A DNA stretch of 64,000 nt from Lunularia cruciata. Taxonomy: Eukaryota; Streptophyta; Marchantiopsida; Lunulariales; Lunulariaceae. Below, one piece after another: positions 50,267-60,103 of this stretch (position 1 is the first letter of the stretch; each line of letters starts with the position of its first letter). The notes under the pieces are model-generated. The model was given only the letters and a program-made list of their open reading frames with translations. It was not told the DNA's origin and searched no databases. The DNA lies in assembly GCA_948567375.1 (NCBI GenBank), contig OX419760.1:57784001-57848000 (forward strand). The letters are read 5' to 3'. Both the position numbers and the translations under genes were made by a program.

Positions 50267-50678
50267 GGCAGAAATGCATTTGTTGTGGTGATTGAATCGA
50301 GTTGATATAGTTGTGGCGAGTGATTCGAGTTGATATAGTTGTGGTGAGTGATTTGAATTTGTTGGTCTTGTGGGAATGTAGTTAATGTGAAAACAAACAA
50401 CGGATTGAAAACAACTAACCCCAAGTTGTGAAATATGTCCTGAACTTTGTGCAGGAGAGCTGCGTTTGAAAGGAGACAGGTACTTCAGCTATCGGGTGTT
50501 GTATCTTTTCAAGTGAGGGGTAGGGAGGAATGGTAAGAAAGGAAGGGATAACGAGAGTGGAACAACAGGGATTTGACCCATCTATGCTCATTGTTAAATG
50601 TAACGTGTGTATATGTCTTGATCTGCTATTATTTTACAAAATCATGTCCCTATTGGAAATTACTCCCAAATCATACCC
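50200..50678. repeat. Inverted repeat of about 67 bp arms, possible MITE or foldback element
   Basis: The arm at 50200-50266 contains AAATAATAGCAGATCAAG. Its reverse complement, CTTGATCTGCTATTATTT, lies at 50617-50634 within the arm 50611-50678. The arms are imperfect. The spacer holds the 28-bp minisatellite. No target duplication was found. Confidence 0.55.
50283..50360. repeat. 28-bp minisatellite, nearly three units
   Basis: Units of the form TTGTGGCGAGTGATTCGAGT plus TGATATAG start at 50283, 50311 and 50339; the last is partial. Confidence 0.8.
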
Positions 50679-51819
50679 TTGTCTTTCCAAATCGTATCTT
50701 TATATGATAGTTCACGTTCTATAGGGAAACGAGGGGAAAGACCGATGTATAACATGTACTTCAAACATCCTTTCTCATGGAACGAATACTTTTGTACGAG
50801 ACGATTTGCATTCCCATATCAAAGGTCTCTCCTATCATGAGCTACGGTCACTTACATTGGGAATACCATATGTTTAATAGGGCATTTTGGGCTTTAAGGA
50901 ATCAGAAAAGCAGTCAAAATTGGGCTTAGTACTCAAGAGATATTTGGCTTTTGTGGCCACCTCGGCAGAGGTGTTTGTATTTTATTTGTAATATTTTATT
51001 TTTGATTTTTCTCTTTTACAATGGATGCATAAGACCTGGACTCAATTGCAAGTCCCGGTCAAACTATCAGAATATGGTTGCTAGAAAGAGAAACTCTCCA
51101 CTTTGTTCCAATTTGAAAGCAGAAGCACATCACTAAAATTATAATACATTGGGTCCTAAGTTGAAGGCTTTTGGTCCGAGTAGATCGTGGAAATCAGAAA
51201 TTGCCCGATGTCAAGTGTTATAAGTTTGCTTCAAGTTGATTTAAGATAAACTAAAGTTATTCATGATTCTGTGATGTCACCGTATGAGGTAGCTCAACAA
51301 GAAAAGCAAAGAGAAAAGGTTTTTTCGTACTTGACTAAACTGACCCTAAACTGATCGAGAGAGGGAGCTGCGGGAGAGTGTGGAGACGGGAGAGGAGAGA
51401 GAGAGATGTGAGACAATATCTACATTTGCTGAGTGCTCTCTAGCATGTAACATTTGAGTGGATAGTCTATTCTCTTCGTTTTTCAATTTTGGTTCCATTG
51501 GTATCTAGATCGGAGACTATGGAGAAATGGAATAGAAAGTTATGGTGATTTTTAGTTTTTTTTAGAGTTTAGAGTGATCATTATACATTGAGAGTGATGG
51601 GTTGTGAATTTTCATTTGCAATCTCTTGATTTTCATGATTAAGTTCCATGGAAATTTAGTTTTGGAGATGGAAATTGAAAATTATGAGAGTTTATAGATT
51701 TTAGGGTTTGGAGAGATTGTTTTCTTATGTAAATTGGGATGTGAGAGGTTGTGGTTTTGCAGACATGGAGAGATAAGGAGAGGAGCAACATGTGTTACTA
51801 TCATTATTCTTATACTAGC

Positions 51820-51976
51820 CATGGCTACACCTTCCCATGTGGGGTCATTGAGAGCGGGTCGGGATACACCATGCCCGGTGTGTCACCGACGCTTCACCTC
51901 GCAAGGTGTAAAGACCCATATGGGAAGGATGCACAAGGACTATGATTGGACCACTTGGGATGCCCACGTGAGATGA
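51820..51976 (+). pseudogene. N-terminal C2H2 zinc finger of LINE copy 2
   Basis: From ATG at 51820 the frame reads to a CPVCHRRFTSQGVKTH...H finger (CX2CX11HX4H) and then DYDWTTWDAHVR before a TGA at 51974. A single N-terminal C2H2 finger before RT is a feature of R2-type LINEs, where it helps DNA recognition. The frame could begin further upstream at 51734. Confidence 0.6.
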
Positions 51977-52143
51977 GCGATCACATTGACATCAATGACA
52001 CTCAGGATTACACACGCTTCTTCTATACCTTCGTTGATCATTCCGGGGATACAAATTGAGTCGTGGGAGTGGTGAGCTTCTCAAGCGGGTTGCATTTTGG
52101 GGTTATTTGAGACTAGTTTTCCACGTCTATTCCATAGACTACC

Positions 52144-52896
52144 TGTAATACCAAGAGCTAGCCATATGATCTAGATGTGAAATTGGGTTTGGTAACATCT
52201 GGAATGATGTTATACATGATGGTCAAAATAGATCATATAGAAGTATCACCAAAAGGGTACTTCTACTAATAGGGCAGAAAACCAAAATAGATTTGAAAAC
52301 CTTAGAACCAATAGCTAGACATATGATCTGAAGGTGAGAATTGGGTTGGTAACATCTGGAAGTATGTTACACAAGATGGACTGAATATATCAGAAAGAGG
52401 TATCACCAAAAGAAGACTTCTACTAATAGAGTTGGAACCAAAATATGCTTGAAATCTTTGAAGGCAATTTTGGAGGCCTAAATGGATGAATTAGGCCTAA
52501 AAAATGTACAAATTCCTCCCCAAATAGAGTAAAGGCTGGCCATCCTTCCCCCTGCTTTGTCTCGTCCAGAGCTTTCCAATGGTACCTCACCCACATGATT
52601 TTGAGATTCCTATAGGAAGATTCCCTAAAAGATTCCCTCCAGTCAAAGCTTGTTTGACCAACCAGATAAGACCAAGACCGACATGTCACCCATCCAAGTA
52701 AGTAATCCAAGGGTGGAGCTTGCTGACATGTCACCTATCTATGTACCTAATCCTATGGTGGAGCTTCATTGGAGGCGATCCGCTTTGCCTATATATATAA
52801 AGAGAAGGTGCTCCTTTGGGCATCGGAGTTTGAGTGTGAAAGGGTGTGTTCTCAGGATGTGTTTCTCTTTGGGTCTCCTATCCTCGGAGTATTACA
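52144..52896 (+). mobile_element. Solo LTR of family C (753 bp) in LINE copy 2
   Basis: It runs TGTAATACCAAGAGC...GGAGTATTACA and is flanked by CTACC at 52139-52143 and 52897-52901. It has two U3 units (starting near 52150 and 52309). A second, shorter repeat of about 60 bp (GTCACC...GGTGGAGCTT) lies at 52684-52768. Confidence 0.92.
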
Positions 52897-53193
52897 CTAC
52901 CCCGCACACTCCATGATGAGGCTAGATAGGCTTTTTGCCTACCATTGGATCGTTTGGCACGTGATCCCTTGGACGAGTTAGCATGGTTCTTATTCCTCCT
53001 ACTCCCTCGATGGTGTCTTTGTTATGCTAGTGGGGGACGTGCGGTGCATAGAGAGGTGGCTGCTAGATTTTGTTGATTTCGAGCGGGGGATTGGGTAGCC
53101 CTTCAGGAGGAGTCTGTTAGGGCTACATGATTTAGGAGACAAACATCGGCACAAGATACCATAGATTCCACTCGATTACGACAATGTAGGACA

Positions 53194-53422
53194 TTGGGTC
53201 AGGCGGGAGAGTTTAGTAGAGCAACACAAGCGCTACACCCTTTGTCTCTAGCGAGTCCTACTGATGAGACCATCTCTTCCTTACGTTCACTCCATCTTAT
53301 AGCAGTAGAGGGACTACTATTAGAGGTCTTAGATTATAAGCCTAAGCAGCCTTTATGTCTTGATAGGTCGCTATTTGCCCAAGCATTGTGCACTGCCCCT
53401 CGCCTTTCCTCAGGAGGCTTGT
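53194..53422 (+). pseudogene. LINE copy 2, linker before reverse transcriptase
   Basis: The frame includes GQAGEFSRATQALHPLSLA and then SPTDETISSLRSLH. This fits the conserved linker (GELSxAxxAL...LAP.T..T...L) that precedes RT in this LINE group. It runs to the chromovirus insertion site at 53422. Confidence 0.55.
53418..53422. repeat. Target-site duplication of family B copy 1 (left)
   Basis: CTTGT at 53418-53422 is repeated at 59066-59070. Removing the element and one copy restores the LINE reading frame. Confidence 0.95.
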
Positions 53423-53845
53423 TGTAAAAGACCAAAACCGAGGAGGGAAATAGAAGAATGGAAGCTCACATTGGGACACTTGAATGAGGGAAAACTCCGA
53501 ATGCCTAGCATGAGCTTCGGCCTTGGTATTTATAGGTAGCATACAAGTCCCTTGAAGCTTCTCAAGAAGCTTCCTTGAGCCGCTTTCTTGGAGTGCAAGC
53601 CAAGTTAACTAGGAAGCTTCTCTAGAAGCTTCCTTCTAGAAGCCGCCTACTTGGCGTGCAAGCTAAGCTAGTTAGAAGCTTCTAGAAGTTTCCTTCTAGA
53701 AGCTACCTGCTTAGGGCGCAAGTTAACTAGTTAGGAAGCTTCCCAAGAAGCTTCTTAGATGCTTCTAGAATATTCTAGGCTATTTTGTCTTATTATCTAC
53801 TTCATAAGCTCGACTAACTTTGTCGCTAAACTCCATATTGTTACA
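53423..53845 (-). repeat. Family B copy 1, 3' LTR (423 bp)
   Basis: On the plus strand it reads TGTAAAAGACC...TTGTTACA. It holds three related modules of about 62 bp (starting near 53590, 53653 and 53714), each with GAAGCTTC words, and TATAAATA on the minus strand at 53527-53534. Confidence 0.95.
53675..53692. promoter_or_regulatory. Four-unit heat shock element in LTR (3' LTR copy)
   Basis: GAAGCTTCTAGAAGTTTC is GAAnnTTCnnGAAnnTTC, four perfectly spaced units of the heat shock factor site. A three-unit site TTCTAGAATATTC follows at 53763-53775. Both recur in the 5' LTR. Confidence 0.6.
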
Positions 53846-56800
53846 TATTCCCCCGCCGCTAGTTGGTGACGTCCTCGTCGCCAGTGAAGCTTCGAATTCC
53901 TTGATAGCCATCTGTGCATTTTGGAGGTGGGAAAGAGGTTCTCATGTGGCATCATGAAGGGGATACCCTTTCCAAAGGACCTTGTACTCCATATGTTGGC
54001 GACGGCCGCGTTGAATATGGCGACGTGCAAGGATACGATCAACTTCGTACTCCTCATGATCATTGATAGGGACAGGAAGAGGGGGAGGTTGGACTCGAGA
54101 GGAAAAGGAAGAAGGGTTAGGAACAAAGGGTTTCAACTTGGAAACATGAAAGACAGGATGGATACGCCTGTGACAAGGTAAGGCAAGTCGATAAGCAACA
54201 GGAGAGATAATGTGGGTAATATCAAAGGGTCCTATCCAATTAGGAGCAAGTTTACGAACTTGGGTATCCAGTGGGAGAGGGAGGTTACTAGAGGATATCA
54301 TGACTTTATCACCAACTTCAAAGGTGAGATCACGACGATGATGGTCCGCATATTGTTTTTGGCAATTCTGAGCAACAAGGAGGTGAGATTTGGCTTGTTG
54401 GAGAGATTGGGATATAGTGGTCAAGAATGTGGAAGTATGAGGAACCTGAGAGGGAGGGGGAGCAAGAAGAGAATCTGGAACAAGCGGATCTTGGCCAAAA
54501 TTGAGAAAGAAGGGAGAAAATCCGGTGCTTGCCTATTTGGAATTGTTGTAGGCAAATTCTGCAGCTGCAAGACATTCATCCCAATTGGTATGGTGGACAT
54601 TGACAAAGGCCCGCAACATATCCTCCAATGTACAATTGGCACGTTCGTTTTGTCCATCAGTTTGAGGATGATAGGCCGTGGACAAAGCAAGCTTGGTGTC
54701 GAGTATCTGGAAGAGTGCTTGCCAAAACTTCCCAGTAAATCAAGGATCACGGTCGGAGATGAGTACACGTGGCATCCCATGATGCTTGAAGACATTGTCG
54801 AAGTAGATTTGCGCTAAGGTTGGAGCATCCACGGTATCACAGGTTGGTGCCAAGTGGATTTGTTTACTAAGCTTATCCACAAACACCACAATTGCGGTGT
54901 GTCCGTGTTTTGTCTTTGGCAAGGATGTGATGAGATCCAAGCTCACATGCTCCCAACGAGCGGATGGAATGGCAAGTGGTTGAAGGAGTCCACTCGGCTT
55001 CTGGTTGCTGGCCTTGTTCCGTTGGCAACTCTCACATGATCGGACAAAGTCTCGAACATCTCGTGTCATGTTGGGCCACCACCATTGGCGTTGGAGGGTG
55101 CCCAAGGTCTTGTCCACTCCCATGTGACCAGCTATTGGTAAATCATGGGCTTCTTGAAGGCGCACAAGTCGAAGATCACCTTTGGATGGAACATAGATCT
55201 GGTCTGCATGGAATAAAAGGCCTTCCTTGAAGGAGAAGATGTTGTACTCCTTGTCGCATGCTGTCAGACGACCGTGTACCATTTGGAAGAAGGGATCTTG
55301 TCGTAGAGCTGATTGAAACTCATTGTGGACCTTAGGGTCAATGGACACCGTTGTAATTGCCGCCGTGATGAAAGAAAGATCCTTCAAATCAGGTGGTCGT
55401 GATAGAGCATCGGGAATGACATGGAACCGACCTGGTTTGTACTCAAGTTTGATGTCAAACAATTGGAGTTGCTCTTCCCATCGATGATGCCGGCTCTTCA
55501 TGTGCTCCAAGTGTAAGGTCTGCAACAATGGCTTGTGATCAGTTTGCATGATCACTTGTTTCCCCAAGAGATAATGCCTCCATACCTTAGTGGCATATAC
55601 CATTGCAAGTTGTTCCCGATATCGAGCAAAGTAATTTCTTTCCGCTGTATTTAGTCGGCAAGACACAAAGGCAATCGGATGTAGTCCATCTGGAAATTCT
55701 TGTTGCAACACAGCTCCAATTGCAAAGTTAGAAGCATCAAAATCAACCACACAAGGTAGTTGAGGATCATATGGTTGAAGAATAGGTCTTGAAGACACCA
55801 TATGCTTTAACTTCTGGAATGCTTCTTCATGCTTGGTGGTCCATTGGAAGCTCAAGTTCTTTCCCAAGAGGTCAGTCAATGGTGCAGCCACGTGAGCATA
55901 ATAGTGGATGAACCGTTGGTAAAAACTGGCCAGTCCATTGAATGCTCGTACTTCTGTAGCATCCTTCGGGGTAGGCCAATCAGTAATGGCCTTGATCTTC
56001 TCTTCTTCCATCTTGATCCCCTCTGATGAGATCTTATGACCCAAGAAGGTAACCTCCTCCTGCCAAAAAGCACACTTTGACTTCTTGCAGTAAAATTTCC
56101 ACTGTCGTAGTCATCTTAGGACTTCTCGCACATGATTCACATGTTCTGCCTCTGTCCTACTATAGATCAAGATATCATCTAAGAACACCACCACGGACCG
56201 ATCCAATAGTCCCTCCAACACTCGATGCATCTGATCCATGAAGACTGCTGGAGCATTAGTGAGTCCGAAAGGTAGAACTCTCCACTCAAAATGTCCATAC
56301 CTTGTGCGAAAAGCAGTCTTTTGCACGTCCTCTCCTTCAATAGGAATTTGCCAATAGCCGCTACGAAGATCCAGCTTGGAAAAGTAGCGTGCTCCACTTA
56401 GTTGATCAAGCAGGTCATCGATCCGAGGCAAGGGATATGCATTCTTCACGGTTTGCTTATTGAGCCCACGGTAATCAATACAGAAACAAAGTCCTCCATC
56501 CTTCTTTGGAACAAATAGTACCGGTGCTCCCCACGGAGAGGTACTATGTCGTATGAAATCCTTCTCCAACTACTCTGTAAGTGATGTTCACAACTCCTCC
56601 AACTCCTTTGGTGAGAGCCGATAGATTGGTCTACTCACTCGAGTACTCCCTGGCAATAACTCGATCTTGAAGGGCATACCTCGATCAGAGGGTAATCCCT
56701 TTGGCAGATCATCTGGAAACACATCTGCAAACTCCTGAACTATCTGATCAACCATTGCTTGATGCGGCACTTGGCCCTCCTCAAATTGTTCTTGTGCAAT

Positions 56801-57486
56801 CGGCTTGATCCACACCGCAAATACAGACTTATCGTCCTCCAAAGCTTGCTCTATGGCTGCTTCATTCACAAACTTCCCTTCTAGTGGCTCATCTCTCTTC
56901 CAAGCTTGCTCCATGGTTGCCTTCCTGGCAAACTTCCCATCTTGGGACTCATCTCCCTTCCAGATTCGCTCTATGGCTATCTTCTCGACAAACTTCCCAT
57001 CTTGGGACTGACTATTCTTAGGTGTCTTACTCAAAGGTGCCAGACAACCTAATCGGAAATTCCTACCTTGGTGTTGTACTTGAATTTGGTGTCGGGTCCA
57101 ATCAAATTGAACCTTATGACATTCAAGCCAAGGTAGACCCAGAATGATATCATAGTGTAGAGGTGCCACTACAAACCTCATACACTCCAAATACTCCTTC
57201 CCAATCTTGAAGGTAACAGGATGCAAGGTGCGGAATGCAGAACCCTTTCTACCATCCGCCATCATCAAACTACTTCCAATCACTGGCTTGATAGGAATAC
57301 CCAATTCCTTCGCTACTTGCATAGACATGCAATTCTCTGAACTTCCAGAATCAACCAAAATTCTGCAACCCCGATTAGATATCATACCTTGCAAGTGAAG
57401 CAAACTTGCATAGGTCGAGCCTTCAATCCCATTGGAACCAATCAAGCTCCCAGTAGGCGGCTCAAAATCTCCTACTGGGATTCCTC
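53780..57486 (-). pseudogene. Pol of family B copy 1, open except for six stops
   Basis: The minus-strand frame is -1 relative to gag. It has protease with DSGSS (Asp-Ser-Gly at 57352-57344) and IILGLPWL, RT with FLDDILIYS (about 56185-56160), RNase H (VDFDASNFAIG ... TDHKPLL ... ADALSRPP-like end, 55850-55400), integrase with HMGVDKT ... CESCQ, a DLITSLP core and YHPQTDG, and a chromodomain (YEVDRIL ... YKVLWKGYPLHDAT, about 54055-53945). Stops lie at 56588-56590, 56570-56572, 56111-56113, 54740-54742, 54533-54535 and 53942-53944. The last falls on the conserved Trp of the chromodomain. There is no frameshift. The frame passes the polypurine tract and ends at TAG 53780-53782 inside the LTR. 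Chromodomains steer integration to particular chromatin. Confidence 0.9.
53846..53856 (-). other. Polypurine tract of family B copy 1
   Basis: The minus strand reads GCGGGGGAATA next to the LTR. Copy 2 has a similar GTGGGGGAATA at 20056-20066. Confidence 0.65.
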
Positions 57487-57493
57487 GTTTCCC
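57448..57493 (-). promoter_or_regulatory. Candidate -1 ribosomal frameshift signal between gag and pol of family B
   Basis: On the minus strand GGGAAAC (57493-57487) sits in gag phase as G GGA AAC, the correct X XXY YYZ register. Six bases later TCCCAGTAGG (57480-57471) can pair over a 13-base loop with CCTACTGGGA (57457-57448). The gag stop TAG (57474-57472) lies inside the stem. The -1 frame is open from the slip site into protease. Copies 2 and 3 keep the stem potential at the same spacing. Confidence 0.6.
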
Positions 57494-58371
57494 TGATCAT
57501 TCCGCTCCACAACCTCCACTTGGGCAACTTGTTGAGGTCGTCCATTCTTGAGTGGACATTCAGCAATGCGATGCCCCAACTGGCGACAATAAAAACAACC
57601 TCCATTTTGTCGTAATCTTTCTCTATCTGCTGTGCCAAGTGGTCTTCGTTGGATAGCATCAATCTCCATTGGTACCGGTTCTTCCACTCGTGGTACTGGT
57701 GGGTTTTGTGTAGGTCGAGGTCGAGACCAAGTTGTCGCAACTAAGGAATCAAAACGCTCAGCCAATTGCATGGCTTGTTCTACATTCTGTGGCTCTCGCA
57801 TGGTCACCTCCAATCTGGTTTGTGACTTCAATCCTCGCACAAATCGATCCAGAACTTCACCTTCTTGGATATCTGGAATTTGCATGATGATATTCTGAAA
57901 TTGTGTGATGTAGCTTCTCACTGAGCCAATCTGCCTCAACTCCGCAAATTTATCTCGTGCAGCTCGGGTGGCATTTATAGTCTGAAATCGACCAAGTATT
58001 GCATCCTTGAATTCTGCCCATGTCAAAATTGGTGTAACAATTTGTCGTTTAGCTCTTTCTACTCGGAATCGCCACCAAAGTTTTGCCACTCCATCCAATT
58101 GGCTAGAAGCCAAGAGAATTTGTTTCCGCTCATCTTGAAGATTGGTGGCTTCAAAGTAACGTTCACAGTCAAACACAAAATTCTCCACTGTGCTTGGAAG
58201 ATTCTTGCCTTCAAACACCTTGGGTTTCGGAAATCGAATGCAATCTTCTCCATCTCGAACTGGCGCTCTGTCTATCTGTTCTCGTCGTTGCTGGTCTCGT
58301 TCATCAAACAATCGAGTAAGATGCTCGATTTGTTGTTGCATTGCAAGGATAACATCTGGTATTGCCGCCAT
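57472..58371 (-). CDS. Gag of family B copy 1 (299 aa)
   Basis: The frame begins at an ATG (58371-58369) about 270 bases from the LTR and is intact. The N-terminus is a coiled-coil-like, charged helix. Then comes a retrotransposon gag domain (VENFVFDCERYF ... LWWRFR ... TWAEFKDAILGRF ... FVRGLKSQTRLEV) and one CCHC knuckle, CFYCRQLGHRIAEC (residues about 258-271). Gag forms the virus-like particle that packages the RNA. The frame ends just after a GGGAAAC heptamer, and pol continues in the -1 frame, which would give an excess of Gag over Gag-Pol. Confidence 0.9.
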   Translation of the reverse strand: MAAIPDVILAMQQQIEHLTRLFDERDQQRREQIDRAPVRDGEDCIRFPKPKVFEGKNLPSTVENFVFDCERYFEATNLQDERKQILLASSQLDGVAKLWWRFRVERAKRQIVTPILTWAEFKDAILGRFQTINATRAARDKFAELRQIGSVRSYITQFQNIIMQIPDIQEGEVLDRFVRGLKSQTRLEVTMREPQNVEQAMQLAERFDSLVATTWSRPRPTQNPPVPRVEEPVPMEIDAIQRRPLGTADRERLRQNGGCFYCRQLGHRIAECPLKNGRPQQVAQVEVVERNDQGNEESQ

Positions 58372-58629
58372 CGCTACTACTCTATTCCACTACACTCAAT
58401 TTATCTAGTTGATTAACACGTAGATACAACACGTCCACCGTTCTCCATAAGTTACAACTGGAAGTATCAAGGGTTCCTCTGACACGGTGATCATATGTAG
58501 AAAATCCTGCCCAAAGCGTGAGGTGATGAATTGTGTGAAACGATGCTTTGGTAATATTTGGACATGAAAGTCCCAATGGTTTGGCGGAAGTGGATTTGGT
58601 GGTCCATAAATTCCATCCATCCCATTCCT

Positions 58630-58641
58630 GCTCTGATACCA
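58630..58641 (-). other. Primer-binding site of family B copy 1
   Basis: On the minus strand TGGTATCAGAGC starts one base from the LTR. It is the common plant site complementary to the 3' end of initiator tRNA-Met. Confidence 0.9.
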
Positions 58642-58746
58642 ATGTAAAAGACCAAAACCGAGGAGGGAAATAGGAGAATGGAAGCTCACATTGGGACACT
58701 TGAATGAGGGAAAACTCCGAATGCCTAGCATGAGCTTCGGCCTTGG

Positions 58747-58754
58747 TATTTATA
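58747..58754 (-). promoter_or_regulatory. TATA box of the family B LTR promoter
   Basis: The minus strand reads TATAAATA. It lies about 140 bp downstream of the four-unit heat shock element and about 105 bp before the end of the LTR. Transcription would start near 58718. Confidence 0.65.
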
Positions 58755-58894
58755 GGTAGCATACAAGTCCCTTGAAGCTTCTCAAGAAGCTTCCTTGAGC
58801 CGCTTTCTTGGAGTGCAAGCCAAGTTAACTAGGAAGCTTCTCTAGAAGCTTCCTTCTAGAAGCCGCCTACTTGGCGTGCAAGCTAAGCTAGTTA

Positions 58895-58912
58895 GAAGCT
58901 TCTAGAAGTTTC
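58895..58912. promoter_or_regulatory. Four-unit heat shock element in the U3 of family B (5' LTR)
   Basis: GAAGCTTCTAGAAGTTTC gives four alternating GAA/TTC units at exact 5-bp steps. A second site, GAATATTCTAGAA on the minus strand, lies at 58983-58995. Heat shock factors bind three or more such units. The same three-unit core is seen in copy 3 (28502-28514) and the solo LTR (37358-37370). Confidence 0.6.
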
Positions 58913-59070
58913 CTTCTAGAAGCTACCTGCTTAGGGCGCAAGTTAACTAGTTAGGAAGCTTCCCAAGAAGCTTCTTAGATGCTTCTAGAATATTCTAGGC
59001 TATTTTGTCTTATTATCTACTTCATAAGCTCGACTAACTTTGTCGCTAAACTCCATATTGTTACACTTGT

Positions 59071-59365
59071 TAGAGATGGTTTATGAGCACCTTAGAGATT
59101 GCTTCCAAGTAGATGATCCTTCTAGTGGTTTTACCGAGTTGTTTTAGGTGGCTGTAGCAAAAGCAAGAGGAGACATTCCTATGTCTATTAGTCCGGTGTT
59201 AGGTGCTAGTCGACTTTTCGCGATGGAGAAGGACATGGGAGGCATTAGACCGATTGCTATTGGAGAGATCTTTTTGTGTTTGGTCAGTCATACCATTGTC
59301 CTTTAGCATTGTTCTCACTTTCGACAACACCTTAGTCCACATCGGTTTTGAGTAGCTACACCTGT
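59071..59365 (+). pseudogene. LINE copy 2, N-terminal part of reverse transcriptase
   Basis: The reading includes SPVLGASRLFAMEKDMGGIR and then PIAIGE, the RT block that precedes the first catalytic Asp (A..LI.L.K..GG.RPI..G). Stops occur at about 59146 and 59314. It runs into the solo LTR at 59366. Confidence 0.65.
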
Positions 59366-60103
59366 TGTAATAACAAGGGTTAGCCATATGATCTAGATGT
59401 GAAATTTGGTTTGGTAACATCTAGAATGATGTTATACATGATGGTCAAAATAGATCAGATAGAAATATCACCAAAAGAGTACTTCTACTAATAGGGCAGA
59501 AACCGAAATAGACTTGAGAACCTTAGAACCAATAGCTAAACATATGATTTAAAGGTGAGAATTGGTTTGGTTACATCTAGAAGGATGTTACACATGATGG
59601 ACTTAACAGATCAGAAAGAGGTATCACCAAAAGAGGACTTCTACTAATAGAGTAGGAACCGAAATATGCCTGAAATCTTTGAAGGCAATTTTGGAGGCCT
59701 AAACGGATGAATTAGGCCTCGAAAATGTGTAGATTCCCCCCCAACAGAGGAAAGGCTGGCCTTCTCTCCCCTTTGCTTTGTCTCGTCGAGAGCTTTCCAA
59801 TGGTACCTTACTCACGTGATTCTGAGATTCCTACAGGAAGATTCCCTAAAAGATTCCCTCTGGTCAAAGCTTGTTTGACCAACCAGATAGGACCTAGACT
59901 AGACAGGTCACCCATCCAAGTAAGTAATCCAAGGGTGGAGCTTGCTAACATGTCACCTATCTGTGTCCCTAATCCTATGGTGGAGCTTCCTTGGAGGAGA
60001 TCCTCTTTGTCTATATAATAAAGAGAAGGTGCTCCCTTGGGGCATCGAATGTTTGAGTGTGCAATCTGTGTTTTCTCTCTTCTCTTGTCCTCGGAGTATT
60101 ACA
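59366..60103 (+). mobile_element. Solo LTR of family C (738 bp) in the LINE RT domain
   Basis: It runs TGTAATAACAAGGG...GGAGTATTACA and is flanked by CCTGT at 59361-59365 and 60104-60108. Two 160-bp U3 units are present and a TATATAA box lies at 60013-60019. The LINE frame reads through when the LTR is removed. Confidence 0.93.

Larger units (their letters stand above)
49221..51733. other. Intergenic DNA with small repeats
   Basis: No gene is supported. It holds a LINE 3'-tail fragment (49705-49740), two 64-bp tandem units (50139-50266), a 28-bp minisatellite (50283-50360) and an inverted repeat (50200-50678), listed separately. The right end may contain the 5' UTR of LINE copy 2. Confidence 0.5.
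53423..59065 (-). mobile_element. Family B chromovirus, copy 1 (structurally complete)
   Basis: This is a 5643-bp Ty3/gypsy element with two 423-bp LTRs that appear to differ at one base (53453 A against 58673 G). It has a tRNA-Met-type primer site, a polypurine tract, an intact gag and a pol with protease, RT, RNase H, integrase and chromodomain. Coding sense is minus. The pol frame has six in-frame stops but no frameshift. It is inserted in LINE copy 2. The LTRs carry heat-shock-element patterns and the gag-pol joint has a -1 frameshift signal; both are listed separately. Confidence 0.95.
58643..59065 (-). repeat. Family B copy 1, 5' LTR (423 bp)
   Basis: Matches 53423-53845 apart from one base. 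Being upstream of gag, this is the LTR whose promoter drives the genomic RNA. Confidence 0.95.

Noticed and set aside
54212-54817. 201-codon plus-strand frame
   Set aside because: It is antisense to the integrase of family B copy 1, and the copy 2 equivalent (20137-20493) is also antisense; the coding evidence is on the minus strand.
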